From Oceanobacillus jordanicus (GTDB lineage: Bacteria > Bacillota > Bacilli > Bacillales > Amphibacillaceae), in assembly GCF_022095695.1 (NCBI RefSeq), contig NZ_JAIFZM010000009.1, positions 62,001 to 126,000 on the forward strand: DNA of 64,000 bases. The letters are read 5' to 3'. Made by a program: the position numbers and the translations under genes. Positions 44,670 through 53,980 of this stretch are shown here, one piece after another; position 1 is the stretch's first letter, and the number at the start of each line of letters is the position of its first letter. The notes under the pieces are model-generated. The model was not told where the DNA came from. It saw only the letters and a program-made list of their open reading frames with translations, and did not search any database.

Positions 44670-46106
44670 TTGCAAACAACGAGTGAACAGAACAAAACAG
44701 ATGTTTTACTAGAGGAAATTGCGGATTATGTATTGAATAAAGATATTACGAGTACTGAGGCATACAACACGGCACATTATGTGCTATTGGATACACTAGG
44801 ATGTGGGGTCCTTGCATTAAATTATCCAGAATGTACGAAGCTACTCGGACCAATTGTTCCAGGTACTGTCGTGCCTAAAGGTGTAAGAGTACCAGGCACT
44901 TCTCATGTGTTAGATCCAGTTCAAGGAGCCTTTAATATTGGCGCAATCATTCGCTGGCTTGATTATAACGATACCTGGCTGGCAGCTGAGTGGGGTCATC
45001 CATCAGATAATCTGGGTGGAATATTGGCAGTCGCGGATTATGTTAGTCAGGAAAGACTAGCAAAAGGCCAAGCGCCATTAAAAGTTCAGGACGTACTAGA
45101 GATGATGATTAAAGCACATGAAATTCAAGGTGTACTCGCGCTTGAAAATAGCCTGAATCGTGTGGGGCTTGACCATGTATTGTATGTGAAAATCGCTACT
45201 ACAGCAGTTGTTACAAAAATGCTTGGTGGTGGTCGTGACGAAATTGTAAATGCATTATCAAATGCTTGGCTGGATAATTCTAGCTTGCGAACCTATCGCC
45301 ATGCACCAAATACAGGCTCGCGAAAATCCTGGGCTGCTGGTGATGCGACTAGTCGTGGAGTACGTCTTGCGATGATGGCAATGAAAGGTGAAATGGGCTA
45401 TCAAACCGCACTTAGTGCGCCAGGCTGGGGATTCCAGGATGTATTGTTCAATAAGCAGGAACTAAAAATAAATCAGCCTCTTGATAGCTATGTGATGGAA
45501 AATGTTTTATTTAAAGTTTCCTATCCTGCAGAGTTCCATGCACAGACAGCTGCAGAGGCGGCCGTCCAGCTTTATCCGGAAGTGAAGGGTCGTTGGGACG
45601 AAATCGATCAAATTACCATCTCTACTCATGAATCTGCAATTCGTATCATTGATAAAAAAGGACCTTTGCACAACCCGGCAGATCGCGATCATTGCTTGCA
45701 ATACATTACAGCAATCGGGTTACTAAATGGAAACATTGTGGCAGAGGATTACGAAGATGAAGCTGCTGCGAATCCACTTGTTGATAAATTAAGAGATAAA
45801 ATGGTTGTGACAGAAAACAAAGCATACACCGAGGACTATTTGGATCCAGAAAAAAGGTCGATTGCGAATGCTGTGCAGGTTCACTTTATAGATGGTACAT
45901 CAACAGAGAGTGTAGCTTGTGAATATCCACTTGGACACCGTTTCCGCCGGGAAGAAGCGATACCGAAAGTATTAGAAAAATATGCAGCAAACTTGGCTAC
46001 ACAATATCCAAGAAAACAATTAGAGCAAATTGAAGCAGTAAGCTACAAGTACGAAACACTTGCAAACATGAACGTGAATGAATTTATGGAGCTTTTTTTT
46101 AAATAG
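44670..46106 (+). CDS. prpD: 2-methylcitrate dehydratase
   Basis: This 478-residue MmgE/PrpD-family enzyme dehydrates methylcitrate on the way to methylisocitrate. The segments [30 protein letters not shown] with the conserved Asn-Asp and [25 protein letters not shown] and [13 protein letters not shown] are those of the family. The start is TTG behind GGGGAGAAG. It lies 21 bases behind prpC and 12 bases ahead of prpB, a single operon. It acts in the cytoplasm. Confidence 0.92.
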   Translation: MQTTSEQNKTDVLLEEIADYVLNKDITSTEAYNTAHYVLLDTLGCGVLALNYPECTKLLGPIVPGTVVPKGVRVPGTSHVLDPVQGAFNIGAIIRWLDYNDTWLAAEWGHPSDNLGGILAVADYVSQERLAKGQAPLKVQDVLEMMIKAHEIQGVLALENSLNRVGLDHVLYVKIATTAVVTKMLGGGRDEIVNALSNAWLDNSSLRTYRHAPNTGSRKSWAAGDATSRGVRLAMMAMKGEMGYQTALSAPGWGFQDVLFNKQELKINQPLDSYVMENVLFKVSYPAEFHAQTAAEAAVQLYPEVKGRWDEIDQITISTHESAIRIIDKKGPLHNPADRDHCLQYITAIGLLNGNIVAEDYEDEAAANPLVDKLRDKMVVTENKAYTEDYLDPEKRSIANAVQVHFIDGTSTESVACEYPLGHRFRREEAIPKVLEKYAANLATQYPRKQLEQIEAVSYKYETLANMNVNEFMELFFK

Positions 46107-46118
46107 GAGGAATGTACG

Positions 46119-47021
46119 ATGGCGTGGATTGTAGACGAAGCTGTACCACAGCAGAAGCTAGCCGAGCAATTTAAGGAATTGATTCAACAGGAAACCATCT
46201 TGCAAATTCCCGGTGCCCATGATGCCATGGCAGCACTTGTTGCCAAAAAGGCAGGATTTTCCGCACTATATTTATCTGGTGGCGCTTATACCGCAAGCAA
46301 GGGACTGCCAGATTTAGGAATGGTCACATCAACTGAAATGGCCGATAGGGCACGTGATCTCATTCGTGCAACGAACCTTCCTGTGTTGGTTGATATTGAT
46401 ACAGGATTTGGCGGGGTACTTAATGTCGCACGTACTGCAAGGGAAATGGTAGAAGCAAACGTAGCTGCCGTACAAATTGAGGACCAACAGCTTCCAAAGA
46501 AATGTGGGCATTTGAATGGAAAGCAACTTGTGACAATAGAGGAGATGGCACAGAAAATCCAGGCAATAAAAAAATCAGCACCTTCTCTTGTCATTGTTGC
46601 TAGAACGGACGCCAGAGCCGATGAAGGCATGGAGGCTACAATAGCGCGCGCCTTAGCGTATGTGGAGGCAGGAGCAGATGCGATATTCCCAGAGGCCTTG
46701 CAGTCAGATGAAGAATTCCGCCTCTTTGCTGAGAAGGTGGATGTCCCATTATTAGCCAATATGACCGAGTTTGGTAAGACGCCATATATATCCGCGGAAG
46801 CCTTCCAGGATATGGGCTTTAAAATGGTAATCTATCCAGTTACCTCATTACGCGTAGCGGCAAAGGCATATGAACGGATTTTCCAATTAATAAAAGAGGA
46901 AGGGACACAAAAGGAAGGTGTCTCAGATATGCAAACAAGAAAAGAGCTATACGAAACAATTTCCTATCATGATTTCGAAGAGTTAGATCAGAACATCGCC
47001 AAGACGGTGCTGGATAAATAG
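46119..47021 (+). CDS. prpB: Methylisocitrate lyase
   Basis: This 300-residue enzyme of the isocitrate lyase/PEP mutase superfamily splits 2-methylisocitrate to pyruvate and succinate. The catalytic Cys is C129 in KKCGH, and the metal-binding VDIDTGFGG and IEDQ, plus VARTDA, are present. Length is typical of PrpB/YqiQ. AGGAGG lies ahead of the ATG. It completes the methylcitrate cycle together with prpC and prpD. A terminator follows. Confidence 0.93.
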   Translation: MAWIVDEAVPQQKLAEQFKELIQQETILQIPGAHDAMAALVAKKAGFSALYLSGGAYTASKGLPDLGMVTSTEMADRARDLIRATNLPVLVDIDTGFGGVLNVARTAREMVEANVAAVQIEDQQLPKKCGHLNGKQLVTIEEMAQKIQAIKKSAPSLVIVARTDARADEGMEATIARALAYVEAGADAIFPEALQSDEEFRLFAEKVDVPLLANMTEFGKTPYISAEAFQDMGFKMVIYPVTSLRVAAKAYERIFQLIKEEGTQKEGVSDMQTRKELYETISYHDFEELDQNIAKTVLDK

Positions 47022-47030
47022 GTGGAATTG

Positions 47031-47079
47031 AAACTCCTTTAGCAAGGTGAGTGTATCTTGCTAGGGGAGTTTTGTTTTT
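47031..47079 (+). terminator. Terminator of the prpCDB operon
   Basis: AAACTCCTTTAGCAAG pairs with CTTGCTAGGGGAGTTT and is followed by TGTTTTT. Confidence 0.85.
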
Positions 47080-47159
47080 CTGACATGCTTGCTGTGGAGT
47101 GACTCTTAAGAGAGGCAAAGAGAATCTAGAGCGAGCAAAGAGAATCGAGAAAGAGTGAA

Positions 47160-47316
47160 AGTGAAACCATAGCACCACAAAGTGAAACCAGAACGTCGCA
47201 AAGTGAAGCCAGAGCATCACAAAATGAAACCAGAACGTCGAAAAGTGAAACCAGAGCACCACAAAGTGAAACCAGAGCACCACAAAGTGAAACCAGAGCA
47301 CCACAAAGTGAATCTC
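47160..47316 (+). repeat. 21-bp tandem repeat, seven full copies and a partial
   Basis: Full units start at 47160, 47181, 47202, 47223, 47244, 47265 and 47286; the last three are identical (AGTGAAACCAGAGC then ACCACAA). Two types of unit alternate: GAGCACCACAA-type and GAACGTCGCAA-type. A partial unit starts at 47307, and more diverged similar units extend upstream to about 47119. There are no spacers, so it is not a CRISPR array. The repeat lies between the prp terminator and the next gene. Confidence 0.9.
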
Positions 47317-47389
47317 TATACGGATTGTTTCATCATGCCTGGTTAAACTAGGGCTAGTTAAACATTGTATAGAGAGGAAGAATAGAAAA

Positions 47390-48892
47390 ATGCCCCAATA
47401 CAAAAAGCCGGAAAAGCCAGTAATACTGTTAAACATAGATTCATTAATGTCCTATCCACTTGAGGTAGCGGTCCAAACAGGACGTGCCCCAGCACTTAAG
47501 TTCCTAATGGAAAATGGTACCTATTTTCCTGAGATGGTCAGCTCGTATCCGACCATGTCCGTCACCATTGATAGTAGCCTTTTAACTGGCACCTATCCTG
47601 ATCAACATCATATTCCGGGATTGAATTGGTTTGATACGAACAAAAAGCAATTTGTCAACTATGGAACTGGTGTTAGGGAGACCTTTCGAATTGGTATGCG
47701 TAAATCTATACATAACATGCTCTACCGACTAAATAATGAGCATATGAGTACAGGAGTAACCACCATTTACGAAGACCTTGCAAAAGAAGGGGTGTCCTCA
47801 GCCTCAATTAATTCGTTTGTTTATCGAGGAAATACGCCTAAAAGGTTGAAGGCGCCTCTGTTACTGCGCAGATTAACGCGTTTTGAAAAAGGAACGTGGA
47901 TTAGTCAGACGACGCCTGTTTTTTCCTTGGGTGTCTTTTCTAAAATTAGGAGATGGGGTTTTCCTACACAGCTAGCTGCAGGGAATCACAAATTTACGGC
48001 ACGGGAGCTGCGCCATTTAATTCGCACGAATAGACTTCCGGGCTTTACTTTTTGTATATTTCAGGACTTGGACGCTCGGATTCATTTTAGGGGACCCATG
48101 GATATAAAAGGAATTACAAAAATCGACCGTGAAATACAAAAGATATTAAACCTATACTCAAGCTGGGAAGAAGCTCTAAAAAAGAATATCTGGCTTGTAA
48201 TTGGTGATAATGGCCACGCCCCTTCTGGGATGAGTTACAAGCAAGTTGTGATTGATTTACGCAAATCACTCTCTAATTATCGGATCGCAAAGATTCAACG
48301 CCCTGTTCAGAAAAAGGATCAACTCGTTTTTAGTGTGAATCAACGTATGGCTTATATTTACGTGCTAGATGAAAAGCTGCCATTGTCACCATTAATAGAG
48401 CCCCTTAAAGCGGATAAGAGAATTGATGTGATCGCCTGGAAGGATCAAAACAGTATTCAAGTTGAATCTGGAATAGTAGATGGACATTTAACCTTTTCTC
48501 CAGGTGGAAGCACACAAGATATTTATGGTCAAAGCTGGCATATTGAAGGGGATCTTAAAGTGCTTGATTTAAAAAGGATCGATGGAGGCAGACTTGCTTT
48601 CGGAAAGTTCCCGGACGCATTATCCAGACTATACGGTGCCCTTCATTCCCAATCGGGCCGGTTTATTGTGGTAAATGCCAAGCCAGGATGTGAATTCAAG
48701 GCCCAGTCGACACCATTTCATTTGGCAGGGGCAGCGCACGGCTCCTTGCATAAACAGGAGTCGCTCGTACCGTTAATTATTGCAGGTTCAACGGACAAGC
48801 CCATTTATCCACGATTTGTAGATCTAAAGGCGTTTATATTCCAGCAAATCATGAATCAATTCCACTCTAAAAAGGACGATCCAAAATTATGA
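47390..48892 (+). CDS. Alkaline-phosphatase-superfamily phosphodiesterase/pyrophosphatase
   Basis: This 500-residue protein of the type I phosphodiesterase/nucleotide pyrophosphatase superfamily has the metal-site Asp region LLNIDSLM (residues about 13-20), the Thr nucleophile area SYPTMSVTIDSSLLTG, FQDLDARIHF, the metal site GDNGHAP, and the late His in GAAHGSLHKQESLVPLIIAG. No signal peptide is seen, so it probably acts in the cytoplasm. Substrate unknown; relatives cleave phosphodiester or phosphonate bonds. GAGGAAG precedes the ATG. Tandem repeats lie just upstream. Confidence 0.82.
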   Translation: MPQYKKPEKPVILLNIDSLMSYPLEVAVQTGRAPALKFLMENGTYFPEMVSSYPTMSVTIDSSLLTGTYPDQHHIPGLNWFDTNKKQFVNYGTGVRETFRIGMRKSIHNMLYRLNNEHMSTGVTTIYEDLAKEGVSSASINSFVYRGNTPKRLKAPLLLRRLTRFEKGTWISQTTPVFSLGVFSKIRRWGFPTQLAAGNHKFTARELRHLIRTNRLPGFTFCIFQDLDARIHFRGPMDIKGITKIDREIQKILNLYSSWEEALKKNIWLVIGDNGHAPSGMSYKQVVIDLRKSLSNYRIAKIQRPVQKKDQLVFSVNQRMAYIYVLDEKLPLSPLIEPLKADKRIDVIAWKDQNSIQVESGIVDGHLTFSPGGSTQDIYGQSWHIEGDLKVLDLKRIDGGRLAFGKFPDALSRLYGALHSQSGRFIVVNAKPGCEFKAQSTPFHLAGAAHGSLHKQESLVPLIIAGSTDKPIYPRFVDLKAFIFQQIMNQFHSKKDDPKL

Positions 48893-48897
48893 GGACA

Positions 48898-49128
48898 TTA
48901 TTCTTCACGTACTAATATAGCAAAAGCATATATTGCTGTTCCAATCAGTTCACCATCCCATTCTGTAATAATGTTATAGTAGTATTTTCCTTCTTCAGTG
49001 GGTGCAGTCATGCTACTGTTTTCTACATTATAATGTACTTCTTCTACAAAATGAGGCACCATGGTATCAAAGTTTTCCAGCAGTTTTTCTCCTGGCGGTC
49101 CTCCTACTTGGATGGAGCATGCATATGT
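48898..49128 (-). pseudogene. C-terminal remnant of an unrecognised gene
   Basis: On the minus strand a frame of 76 codons ends at TAA (48898-48900) and is closed upstream by TGA (49129-49131), with no plausible start. The translation (for example NFDTMVPHFVEEVHYNV and GKYYYNIITEWDGELIG) has normal protein composition. I read it as a surviving 3' end of a decayed gene. Family not recognised. Confidence 0.45.
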
Positions 49129-49250
49129 TCAAATCTAGTAAACAAGAAGGATGATGTATTAACCTTACTTATTGACTTCGATTACAAATCGGTATTATGC
49201 AGAGAGTAGATAGCCGACGTATGATGAAAGTAAAATAGGTGGGGATGAGA

Positions 49251-49712
49251 ATGAATACTACTGTTCGTTTTCGAATAGCTATGGAAGAGGATGTTAGTGA
49301 GATTGTGCAAATGCTTGCAGATGATGAGCTTGGGAATAAGCGAGAGCGTTATGAACAGCCGCTTCCTACATGCTACTTGGAGGCTTTTCAGGCAATTGAT
49401 CAGGATCATAACAATGAATTAGTTGTCGCGATAAAAAGTGAAAAAGTTATCGGGGTTCTCCAGCTAACCTATATCCCGCATTTAACCTATCAAGGTGGGT
49501 GGAGAGCATTAATTGAGAGTGTTAGAGTACATTCAAGGGCACGTGGGAGCGGAATTGGGGAGCAGCTAATGACGTGGGCTATCCAACGGGCAAAGGAAAA
49601 AGGATGTCATGTGGTGCAGCTAACTACAGATAAACAACGGCCAGACGCACTTCGATTTTATAAAAAGTTAGGCTTTATCGATTCTCATGAAGGCATGAAA
49701 TATCATTTTTAG
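49251..49712 (+). CDS. GNAT acetyltransferase
   Basis: This 153-residue GNAT protein has the acetyl-CoA binding stretch VRVHSRARGSGIGEQLM (the Q/RxxGxG/A motif is RARGSGIG) and an ending DALRFYKKLGFIDSHEG typical of the family. Substrate unknown. I prefer ATG 49251 because AGGTGG lies 8 bases ahead; GTG 49239 overlaps that sequence. It is followed by the T-box leader. Confidence 0.85.
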   Translation: MNTTVRFRIAMEEDVSEIVQMLADDELGNKRERYEQPLPTCYLEAFQAIDQDHNNELVVAIKSEKVIGVLQLTYIPHLTYQGGWRALIESVRVHSRARGSGIGEQLMTWAIQRAKEKGCHVVQLTTDKQRPDALRFYKKLGFIDSHEGMKYHF

Positions 49713-49762
49713 AGTTGACATGGAGCGTGATTTCAGCTATGATTACAAAAATTATAAGTGAA

Positions 49763-49987
49763 TTCTGTGAAGAAGAGAGTAATTATCATAGATTCTTAAG
49801 CGAGTTAGGATTTGGTGTGAGCCTAACAGAACAGTGATAATGAAGCGGACTTCTGAGAAGCAGCCTGAACGAGTGCTAGTAGGGTGTGCCGGTTGATGAA
49901 CGTTAATCATTTCAAGCTTGGTTCAATTTGAACAAAAAGAGTGGTACCGCGGGTAATCTCGTCTCTATATAGAGGCGGGATTTTTTT
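49763..49987 (+). promoter_or_regulatory. T-box leader with an Arg (CGG) specifier
   Basis: The T-box sequence AGAGTGGTACCGCGGG is at 49938-49953. Stem I has GAAG..ATTATCA (about 49769-49788) pairing with TGATAAT..CTTC, leaving AGAGAGTA on the 5' side and GAAGCGGA on the 3' side of the specifier loop. The specifier is CGG at 49846-49848, followed by the usual purine. The terminator TCTCGTCTCT/AGAGGCGGGA plus TTTTTTT follows at 49956-49987. Uncharged tRNA-Arg would switch on argS. Confidence 0.92.
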
Positions 49988-50009
49988 ATATTGAAAAGGA
50001 GATGATGGG

Positions 50010-51701
50010 GTGAAGGGTAAACAGCTATTTGCTAAGAAAATTGCAGAAGAAACGATAGGGGTATTAACAGAGGATGAAGTTTTAGAGAAAATTGAGTTCC
50101 CCAAATACCAGGAACAAGGAGATCTTGCTTTCCCGTGTTTTGAACTGGCAAAGGTATACAAGAAGAATCCAGCTTCTATTGCAACGGAATTAGCAACTAA
50201 AACAAAAAGTTCTTATTTTAGTAAAGTAGTCTCTGAAGGACCCTATGTAAATTGTTTTTTAAATAAGAAACACGTTAGTAAGGAAGTATTAGTGGAGATT
50301 CAAACGAAAAAAGAAGCATATGGGTCACTGTCTGTAGGGCAAGGAGAAAAGGTAACTATAGACTTCTCTTCTCCCAATATTGCAAAGCCTTTTTCAATGG
50401 GCCACCTACGCTCCACAGTGATAGGAAACGCTTATGCCAATATATTAGAAAAATGCGGTTACAAGGCAATACGTATTAATCATTTAGGGGATTGGGGTAC
50501 ACAGTTTGGAAAACTCATTTCTGCTTATTATCGTTGGGGGAATGAGCAGGTTGTACGCCAAGATCCTATTAAGGAACTATTAAAGCTTTATGTTCGTTTT
50601 CATGAGGAAGCGGAAGTGGACTCAAGGCTGGAAGAGGAAGGACGTCTCTGGTTTCTTAAACTCGAACAAGGGGATAAAAAAGCGTTGGAATTATGGCAGT
50701 GGTTTCGAGAAGTCTCCTTGGAAGAATTTAAAGGGATTTATAAGCTTTTAAACGTAAACTTCGATTCATACAATGGGGAAGCTTTTTACAATGATAAAAT
50801 GGAGGAAACGATTCAGTTACTAAAGGGAGAGGGGTTGCTTTCTACTTCTCAGGGTGCAGAAGTTGTTACCTTGGAGGAGCATAATTTACCTCCTTGTCTT
50901 ATTCGAAAGTCGGATGGGGCAACACTCTATGCGACAAGAGATTTGACTGCGGCCATCTACCGACATAAAAAGTACCAGTTTGCCAAATCAGTCTATGTTG
51001 TTGGACAGGAGCAAAGTCTCCATTTTCAGCAAGTTTTTTTGGTATTAAAAAAGCTAGGATTTAATTGGGCAAGTCAGCTAGAGCATCTTCCTTTCGGGTT
51101 TATTTTGCAAAACGGTAAAAAGATGTCAACGAGAAAGGGAAAGGTCGTCCTCTTAGAGAATGTATTAAGAGAAGCGATTGCGATGGCAGAGAAAAGCATC
51201 GAAGAAAAGAATCCTACTTTGCAAAACAAATCTAAAGTTGCCCACGATGTTGGAATTGGGGCAATCATTTTTCAAGACTTAAAAACAGATCCCCAGCATT
51301 CTGTTGAATTTTCTCTTAAGGACATGCTGCGATTTGAAGGTGCGACCGGTCCATATGTGCAATATACACATGCAAGAGCCTGTTCCATTCTAAGAAAATC
51401 GAATCGTTATAATGGTAATGAAAGCCTTGATGGGTTGTCAGATGAGCCTAGTTGGTCTGTAGTGAAAAAGCTGATGGATTTTCCAACCAAAGTTCAAGAG
51501 AGCTATGAACAGGCAAACCCTTCTGAGATTGCAACTTACCTTCTCTCGTTATGCCGAGAATTTAATAAATACTATGCGCACTGTAAAATTCTACAAGAGG
51601 ATAATCAGCTAGCAAGTCGATTGGCCTTGGTCGAATGTGCTGCCATTGTCATAAAAGAGGGACTAAGCCTGCTTGGAATGCAAGCTCCAAGCGAAATGTA
51701 A
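50010..51701 (+). CDS. argS: Arginyl-tRNA synthetase
   Basis: This 563-residue class I synthetase has the HIGH-type motif SMGHLRS (residues 129-135), NHLGDWGTQFGKLI, the KMSKS-type motif KKMSTRKGK (about 370-378) and the C-terminal anticodon-binding DALR domain including TGPYVQYTHARACSI. Length matches ArgS (556-560). The start is GTG behind AAAGGAGATG. It is controlled by an Arg T-box. Bacilli often carry a second, T-box-regulated argS besides the housekeeping copy; only this one is in the window, so its rank cannot be judged. Confidence 0.95.
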   Translation: MKGKQLFAKKIAEETIGVLTEDEVLEKIEFPKYQEQGDLAFPCFELAKVYKKNPASIATELATKTKSSYFSKVVSEGPYVNCFLNKKHVSKEVLVEIQTKKEAYGSLSVGQGEKVTIDFSSPNIAKPFSMGHLRSTVIGNAYANILEKCGYKAIRINHLGDWGTQFGKLISAYYRWGNEQVVRQDPIKELLKLYVRFHEEAEVDSRLEEEGRLWFLKLEQGDKKALELWQWFREVSLEEFKGIYKLLNVNFDSYNGEAFYNDKMEETIQLLKGEGLLSTSQGAEVVTLEEHNLPPCLIRKSDGATLYATRDLTAAIYRHKKYQFAKSVYVVGQEQSLHFQQVFLVLKKLGFNWASQLEHLPFGFILQNGKKMSTRKGKVVLLENVLREAIAMAEKSIEEKNPTLQNKSKVAHDVGIGAIIFQDLKTDPQHSVEFSLKDMLRFEGATGPYVQYTHARACSILRKSNRYNGNESLDGLSDEPSWSVVKKLMDFPTKVQESYEQANPSEIATYLLSLCREFNKYYAHCKILQEDNQLASRLALVECAAIVIKEGLSLLGMQAPSEM

Positions 51702-51724
51702 AACGACAAGAAAGGTGATTAACT

Positions 51725-52810
51725 ATGCATGAGATAGAGAAATTACAGTTAGAACCAGGTAAAAGAGTTATCATTGTCTCTGATATTCATGCAAGCAAGG
51801 AATTATTTATAAGACTGCTAGATAAGGTAGTGTACACGTCAGAGGATTATCTATTCATTAATGGCGACCTTTGTGAAAAAGGTCCAAATAGCTTGGAGGT
51901 TGTACGTTATGCCATGGAATTAGAACAGTCTTCAAACCGTGTCTTTATCACAAAAGGTAATTGCGACATTCTCTTTCAATATGTACTGGATGAGAATGAA
52001 GGAGTATGGAACTATATCAAAAATCAACCCAATTCTATTCTTCATGACATGCTTCATCTTAAACAAAAGAAGCTAGATGACTTTTCAAGCTTAAAGGAAC
52101 TGGGTGATTTTTACAGAGAGCATTTTTCTAACGAGATGGAATGGCTAATAAGCAGGCCACTGGCTTATGAAACAGATGCATTTATCCTTGTACATGCTGG
52201 AATTGAGAACAGGCTTGACTGGGAAAATACAAGTGAACAGTCAGCTCTTGCTATGCCTTCCTTTTACGAGGAAGGCCACCAGGCAGACAAAACCGTTATT
52301 GTTGGCCACTGGCCCGCGGTAAATTATACCGCGGATAAAATCAGTTCCAATAATCCAATCATAGATACAGAAAAAAAGATCATTACCATGGATGGTGGGA
52401 ACCAAATAAAATTAGATGGCCAGCTGAACGCGGTCCTCTATGAGAATGGGTATTTTTCCTATACATTTGTAGATGAAATATATAAGAGAGCCACCGTGCA
52501 ACAAGCACATAAGGACCTGACAGGACGCATTGGCACAGTCACCTATCCCAATTATGAATTTACGTTGCTAAAAGATGATACGTTTTTTACATTCTGTGAG
52601 AATAAGAGCCTAGGAGTAAAACAATGGGTGAAAAATGAATATCTTATTCATTCTGGAAGAACAACACGTAGCAAAGGTGATGTGAGTACAACCTTCTTAT
52701 CTGTACACGAAGGTGACGTGATTTCTATTATAAATGCTGACTGCACTGGCTATGTATTAATAAAAAACAAACAAGGTGAAGTTGGCTGGATTCCGGAATC
52801 CTGTTTATAA
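51725..52810 (+). CDS. Metallophosphoesterase with a C-terminal SH3-like domain
   Basis: This 361-residue protein has the metallophosphatase motifs SDIH (residues about 19-22), NGDLCEKGP, TKGNCD (a variant of GNHD), VHAG and VGHWP. This is the PrpA/ApaH-like serine/threonine phosphatase group. The last 60 residues, with GDVISIINADCTGYVLIKNK and GEVGWIPESCL, resemble an SH3b-like fold. No signal peptide. It begins 23 bases behind argS and may be cotranscribed. AAGGTGAT lies ahead of the ATG. Substrate unknown. Confidence 0.85.
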   Translation: MHEIEKLQLEPGKRVIIVSDIHASKELFIRLLDKVVYTSEDYLFINGDLCEKGPNSLEVVRYAMELEQSSNRVFITKGNCDILFQYVLDENEGVWNYIKNQPNSILHDMLHLKQKKLDDFSSLKELGDFYREHFSNEMEWLISRPLAYETDAFILVHAGIENRLDWENTSEQSALAMPSFYEEGHQADKTVIVGHWPAVNYTADKISSNNPIIDTEKKIITMDGGNQIKLDGQLNAVLYENGYFSYTFVDEIYKRATVQQAHKDLTGRIGTVTYPNYEFTLLKDDTFFTFCENKSLGVKQWVKNEYLIHSGRTTRSKGDVSTTFLSVHEGDVISIINADCTGYVLIKNKQGEVGWIPESCL

Positions 52811-52846
52811 GCAGAACAAAGAGTTCTGGTGATCTATCTGAGTTCT

Positions 52847-53026
52847 TTACCCAGTTAGTGAAAGGGAAGTTTTTAACTGCTTGTTTAACAAGACGTCAAG
52901 CTGCTGGCTACACAGAACGGTACGTCGATCGGTCATGCCATAACGTTTAGCACATTCGAGCATTTCCTTTTGTTTTACGATGATTGCTTGGTTTAGTTTT
53001 GCTTCGGCTGGTTTAATAACTTTCAT
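52847..53026 (-). CDS. Spo0E-like aspartyl-phosphate phosphatase
   Basis: This 59-residue protein has the Spo0E-family helix pair: KLNQAIIVKQKEMLECAKRYG, then LCSQQLDVLLNKQ containing the signature SxxLDxL. Members such as Spo0E, YisI and YnzD remove the phosphate from Spo0A and delay sporulation. The ATG at 53026 has AAAAGGAG ahead. The reading frame extends upstream without a start that has a Shine-Dalgarno, so the short form is chosen. A promoter with an overlapping Spo0A-like box is seen at 53072-53103. Confidence 0.85.
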   Translation of the reverse strand: MKVIKPAEAKLNQAIIVKQKEMLECAKRYGMTDRRTVLCSQQLDVLLNKQLKTSLSLTG

Positions 53027-53071
53027 AACTAAAAAGCTCCTTTTCTTCATATATGAAAATATTTTGGGACA

Positions 53072-53103
53072 TTCGTCATAAATGCACAAAAGTAAGTATG
53101 CAA
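53072..53103 (-). promoter_or_regulatory. Promoter with overlapping Spo0A-like box
   Basis: On the minus strand TTGCAT (53103-53098) and TATGAC (53080-53075) are 17 bases apart. The word TGACGAA (53078-53072), which matches the Spo0A box TGNCGAA, overlaps the -10 box. It lies about 46 bases upstream of the Spo0E-like gene. Confidence 0.5.
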
Positions 53104-53295
53104 AACTTTGCTTGGTAATGCAATAGTTTCTACAAAACAAGCTAAAACAGCATAAAATGTGACAAAATTCGCTTGTGGAGATAAAGCTTCCATTACCATT
53201 TAACCCCGACAAATGAATTGTTAATCAACATCAAAGTAGTTGGGAAAACTATCTGATTTATAAAAAGGAAAGATCTAATGGACAACTGTGAAAGG

Positions 53296-53335
53296 TTAAA
53301 AAGAAGAATGTTTGATCATAGCAGACATTCTTCTT
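53296..53335 (-). terminator. Terminator of the 53335-53781 gene
   Basis: AAGAAGAATGT pairs with ACATTCTTCTT; on the minus strand it runs into TTTTTAACC and begins at the stop codon. The rest of the gap 53104-53295 shows nothing else. Confidence 0.8.
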
Positions 53336-53781
53336 TACTCTTCAAAAAAATTGTCAATTAATTCCAATTTGTTACTTTCAAGTATTTTATAAGTAGAGCT
53401 GTCTCCTCCGTCATAGTTAAATATGGACACAAAGTCATCTTCTTTACCTAACATAAGTGTCACTCCGTATTGTCTCTGTCCATTTTCTTTGATTGTAATC
53501 CAATATAGCTCATTAATATTTGGGTAATCGTCATCCGTTTCTTTAATTTTTCTAATGTCTGAAAGAATGTTTAATACTTGTTCGATCTCATTTGCATTTT
53601 CAATGGTTTCAACAGCATTATCAGAAGATCTAATAATATCAATCTGAGTTATTTCTTCTTTATCATTCAGTACTATATTTTCAAACGAAGTATGATCATT
53701 TAATTTAAAAAAGTATAGCAAACCAACTATTGCAATAATGAGCACACTTATTATAAGTAAAAGACTTTTCTTATTTCTCAT
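53335..53781 (-). CDS. Membrane-anchored protein of unknown function
   Basis: This 148-residue protein has one N-terminal membrane helix (about residues 6-27, KSLLLIISVLIIAIVGLLYFF) and a polar domain of about 120 residues, presumably outside the membrane, acidic and with alternating beta and helix segments. No family is recognised. ATG 53781 has GGAGG 7 bases ahead; a longer frame from 53877 has none. Terminator follows. Confidence 0.7.
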   Translation of the reverse strand: MRNKKSLLLIISVLIIAIVGLLYFFKLNDHTSFENIVLNDKEEITQIDIIRSSDNAVETIENANEIEQVLNILSDIRKIKETDDDYPNINELYWITIKENGQRQYGVTLMLGKEDDFVSIFNYDGGDSSTYKILESNKLELIDNFFEE

Positions 53782-53980
53782 TAAACGCCTCCAATCTGTA
53801 CGCTGTTTTCTATTATAATATTCTATATATAGAATTAAATTAACACATAATGCTTGAACATAGTTGAATAAAGTCAAAAATTTAGCAGTCCTTCCGTAAG
53901 CGTAATATAGGTTGATTACAGAGAGCAGTGAAAGCTTTTGGGTGGAAGAATCACGATAGAGTGCGGAGATGGAGGAAAAT

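Noticed and set aside
47160-47316. CRISPR array
   Set aside because: Units are contiguous with no spacers and no cas gene is nearby.
46840-47436. Minus-strand frame with repeated WFHFVVL units
   Set aside because: It is the antisense reading of the 21-bp repeat and of prpB; no Shine-Dalgarno and an implausible protein.
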